This document shows, in pieces, positions 62,113-64,000 of a stretch of DNA of 64,000 bases. Positions within the stretch are counted from its first letter, which is position 1. Each line of letters opens with the position of its first letter. The stretch comes from Eleginops maclovinus (lineage: Eukaryota > Chordata > Actinopteri > Perciformes > Eleginopidae): the NCBI RefSeq assembly GCF_036324505.1, contig NC_086351.1, positions 8,728,983 through 8,792,982 on the forward strand, in the 5' to 3' direction. The position numbers and the translations under genes were made by a program. The notes beneath the pieces were generated by a model. The model saw only the letters and a program-made list of their open reading frames with translations, ran no database searches and was not told the DNA's origin.

Positions 62113-62659
62113 TTATTTTCAGAGCCAAAGAAAGACACACACACGCACACACTCACACAAACACACCTCGATCACTCTGTTAAACTGAAAACTAGTTTTG
62201 CCCCTTCCACTTTTCCCTTTCATTACACTCCAAAACTCACTCGTTTCTGTTGAGCTCTCCCTCCTTTCCCCCACTTTTTCTTCTCTGGTTTGCTCCATTT
62301 CTTTCGGGGTGGCAATTTCAATAACTCTTCAACGATTGAATCAATTGAAAGTTGCAGAGCAATACAAAAAGTTCTTCAAAGCTCTCTTTCTGTTTCTTTC
62401 TCCCTGGAATGGCCTCTTTGCTGTTAGTAACTATATGGTATCCTCAAAACGTTGAGTTTCAAATCAGGTCAACAGCAACACATCCTGACACAGTATACAG
62501 TATGTTTAGGTTCCCAGGTATCAGACACAGGGGCTTGTTTAGAGAACATATTATTCCAATGTAATTCATACAGTAAATGTATTTTGTGCCTTGTGATTTT
62601 GTGACATGTCTCCATGCTTTAATGTTCAAAAAGCTCTTTATTTTTCTCATACTGCCTGT
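62113..62659. other. non-coding, CA-rich start
   Basis: An imperfect CA-rich stretch at 62133-62167, then T/C-rich sequence with no recognised feature. Confidence 0.4.
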
Positions 62660-62900
62660 GCTGCAGCACCCCTTTTCACCCTCTGTCTGAACCAGAGCCT
62701 GAGTCTGCTCTGATTGGTGAGCTGGCCGGCTCTTTTGTGATTGATCATCCTCTTAGAGATGTCCTGCCCCTTAACCTATCACATGCAATGTGTTGGAACG
62801 CTAGCCAATAGAAGCGCAAGTGTTACATAGTGATGTCATTATGGTACAGAAGTAAACAAAAGAGTCCATTTGAGGGGTTTCAGGCAGGGGGGGGGTGGCT
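62660..62900 (+). repeat. probable dispersed teleost repeat fragment
   Basis: ctgctctgattggtgagctg, cctgccccttaacctatcac, acgctagccaatagaagcgc and agtgttacatagtgatgtca recall a common fish repeat from memory. It is GC-richer than its flanks. Its ends are not defined. Confidence 0.4.
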
Positions 62901-63799
62901 GTGTGGGAAGGCTAGTTTAAAGGTTTCAATAGGAGTGAAGCATGTTTGTTAGGTGCTGTTGAATTGCTGAACTCCTCAAGTTTGCAGTCCGTGCACTATG
63001 TGTTATTGTACAAGCGCCATAAATGCCTGAAGTTGAAAAGATTTATGATGAGAAAAGGATCAATTGTGTAGACTGTTGCTGGATACCCACAGCTATATGG
63101 CTAAACAAAATGGTATTTACCATGATCAAATAAAAACAAACAGTAGTCCTTGAGGTACTGTGGTACTTGAGATTTCATTCATTTGAAGTGCTCATTAAGC
63201 TATCAGTCACTTCATGTTCTTCTGTCAAGCTAACACCCTGTCATTTGGAGGTTGCCTTGACATTTTATTTGATAATGCTCTCTGATCTGCCAGCGTTCAA
63301 TATCAGAAAAAGGCAAAGAGGTTTGCCTCGTGTTTTCAACCTGCAAAACTCATTCTCACATCTTCAGTTTGGTATTCTGATTTCGGCGTTCAATTTTGAT
63401 GATTAACTTCAACGCTTCCACTCCGGTTGCAGGACTAATTGCTCATTATAGGTTTAGAAAATAGATTGAATTTTTAACAGCAGGGAAGTAATACGTTGTG
63501 ACAGGTTGGGCATCATTTTTTGTTTTTCGCTGCTCTAAATCTTCCTGATCATATGAAAACAAATGAGGGATGTAATGTTAGACCGAGCCCAGAAAATTCT
63601 GATTGCTCCGGACATGTTTGTTTAATTGCATCAAGATCTGTCACTGATATATGTATCTACATGACAAGCCGAGGTGCTGCCAAAAATGAATATGAGGCTT
63701 TTGACTCTGATGTGTCCAACTAGGGCGTACATATTGATTAGAGTCTCCACAATGGAATTTTATATTACACTGACATGCACACTTTCACATTGATATTTT
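62901..63799. other. non-coding, nothing recognised
   Basis: AT-rich DNA with short chance ORFs only. Confidence 0.4.
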
Positions 63800-64000
63800 A
63801 TGTTTGATTATAATTATTGATGCATTAGAGTGTTGGCCAAGCTGGTTAAGGTGCAGCTAGTTTGAATGACTTTTAATGACTAATGTCTTATCTAAGAGTT
63901 GATTATATTTAACATCCCTAATCCAAATTAGTAAAGTAACTAAAGGTATTAAATACATGTAGTGGATTAATGTTCACGATTTGCCTCTTGAATGAAGTGG
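63800..64000 (+). mobile_element. teleost MITE, AAGTAxxAGTA-rich type, copy 4, cut by the window end
   Basis: gattataattattgatgcatt, agctggttaaggtgcagcta and taaagtaactaaaggtatta match the core of copy 1 in the same orientation. The left end is missing and the element runs off the window. Confidence 0.75.

Noticed and set aside
46783..64000. Search for znf385d exon 1 (proline-rich start ending in a LFPNFN-like motif)
   Set aside because: Nothing convincing seen on the minus strand; it probably lies beyond the window.

Overview
The window looks like nuclear DNA of a ray-finned fish, probably a percomorph-type teleost. It has vertebrate split genes with GT-AG introns, long GT/CA microsatellites, teleost-type MITEs, a tRNA-derived SINE and an L2/CR1-group LINE relic. 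No bacterial, viral or organellar gene organisation is visible. All family names come from reading motifs and from memory; no search was run.

Layout. (1) 1-1975, + strand: the last coding exon of rab5a, ending in the prenylated CCSN tail, plus its 3' UTR. (2) 2416-3730, - strand: a frame-broken relic that reads like pp2d1, a PP2C-like gene that I recall lying convergent to RAB5A in mammals. (3) 3.7-15.4 kb: intergenic DNA with a MITE, a TTAA-flanked element carrying a P2X7-type intracellular domain relic, an L2/CR1 fragment and a second MITE. (4) 16208-46782, - strand: six consecutive, phase-compatible coding exons of znf385d (C2H2/U1-type zinc-finger protein). They encode about 379 residues, from MDP...QKAV to the terminal LLFAPY; the first exon is not visible. 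(5) Nested in the large znf385d intron, on the same strand (40969-41664): an intact, intronless tetraspanin of the TSPAN8/CD9 type, with a TATA-like box, an overlapping upstream ORF and an A-tract after its polyA signal. (6) 46783-64000: intron 1 or upstream sequence of znf385d, mostly non-coding, with one unexplained two-part ORF near 61.5-62.1 kb, a repeat fragment and a MITE running off the window end.

How the parts relate. rab5a and znf385d converge, as expected if this is the 3p24.3-like neighbourhood. The genes I recall between them in mammals (KAT2B, SGO1) are not seen, and PP2D1 appears decayed. Best leads: the nested tetraspanin retrogene, the pp2d1 relic, the P2X7-domain element, SINE copies inside MITE copies, and the unexplained ORF pair. 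Conserved non-coding calls are candidates only.
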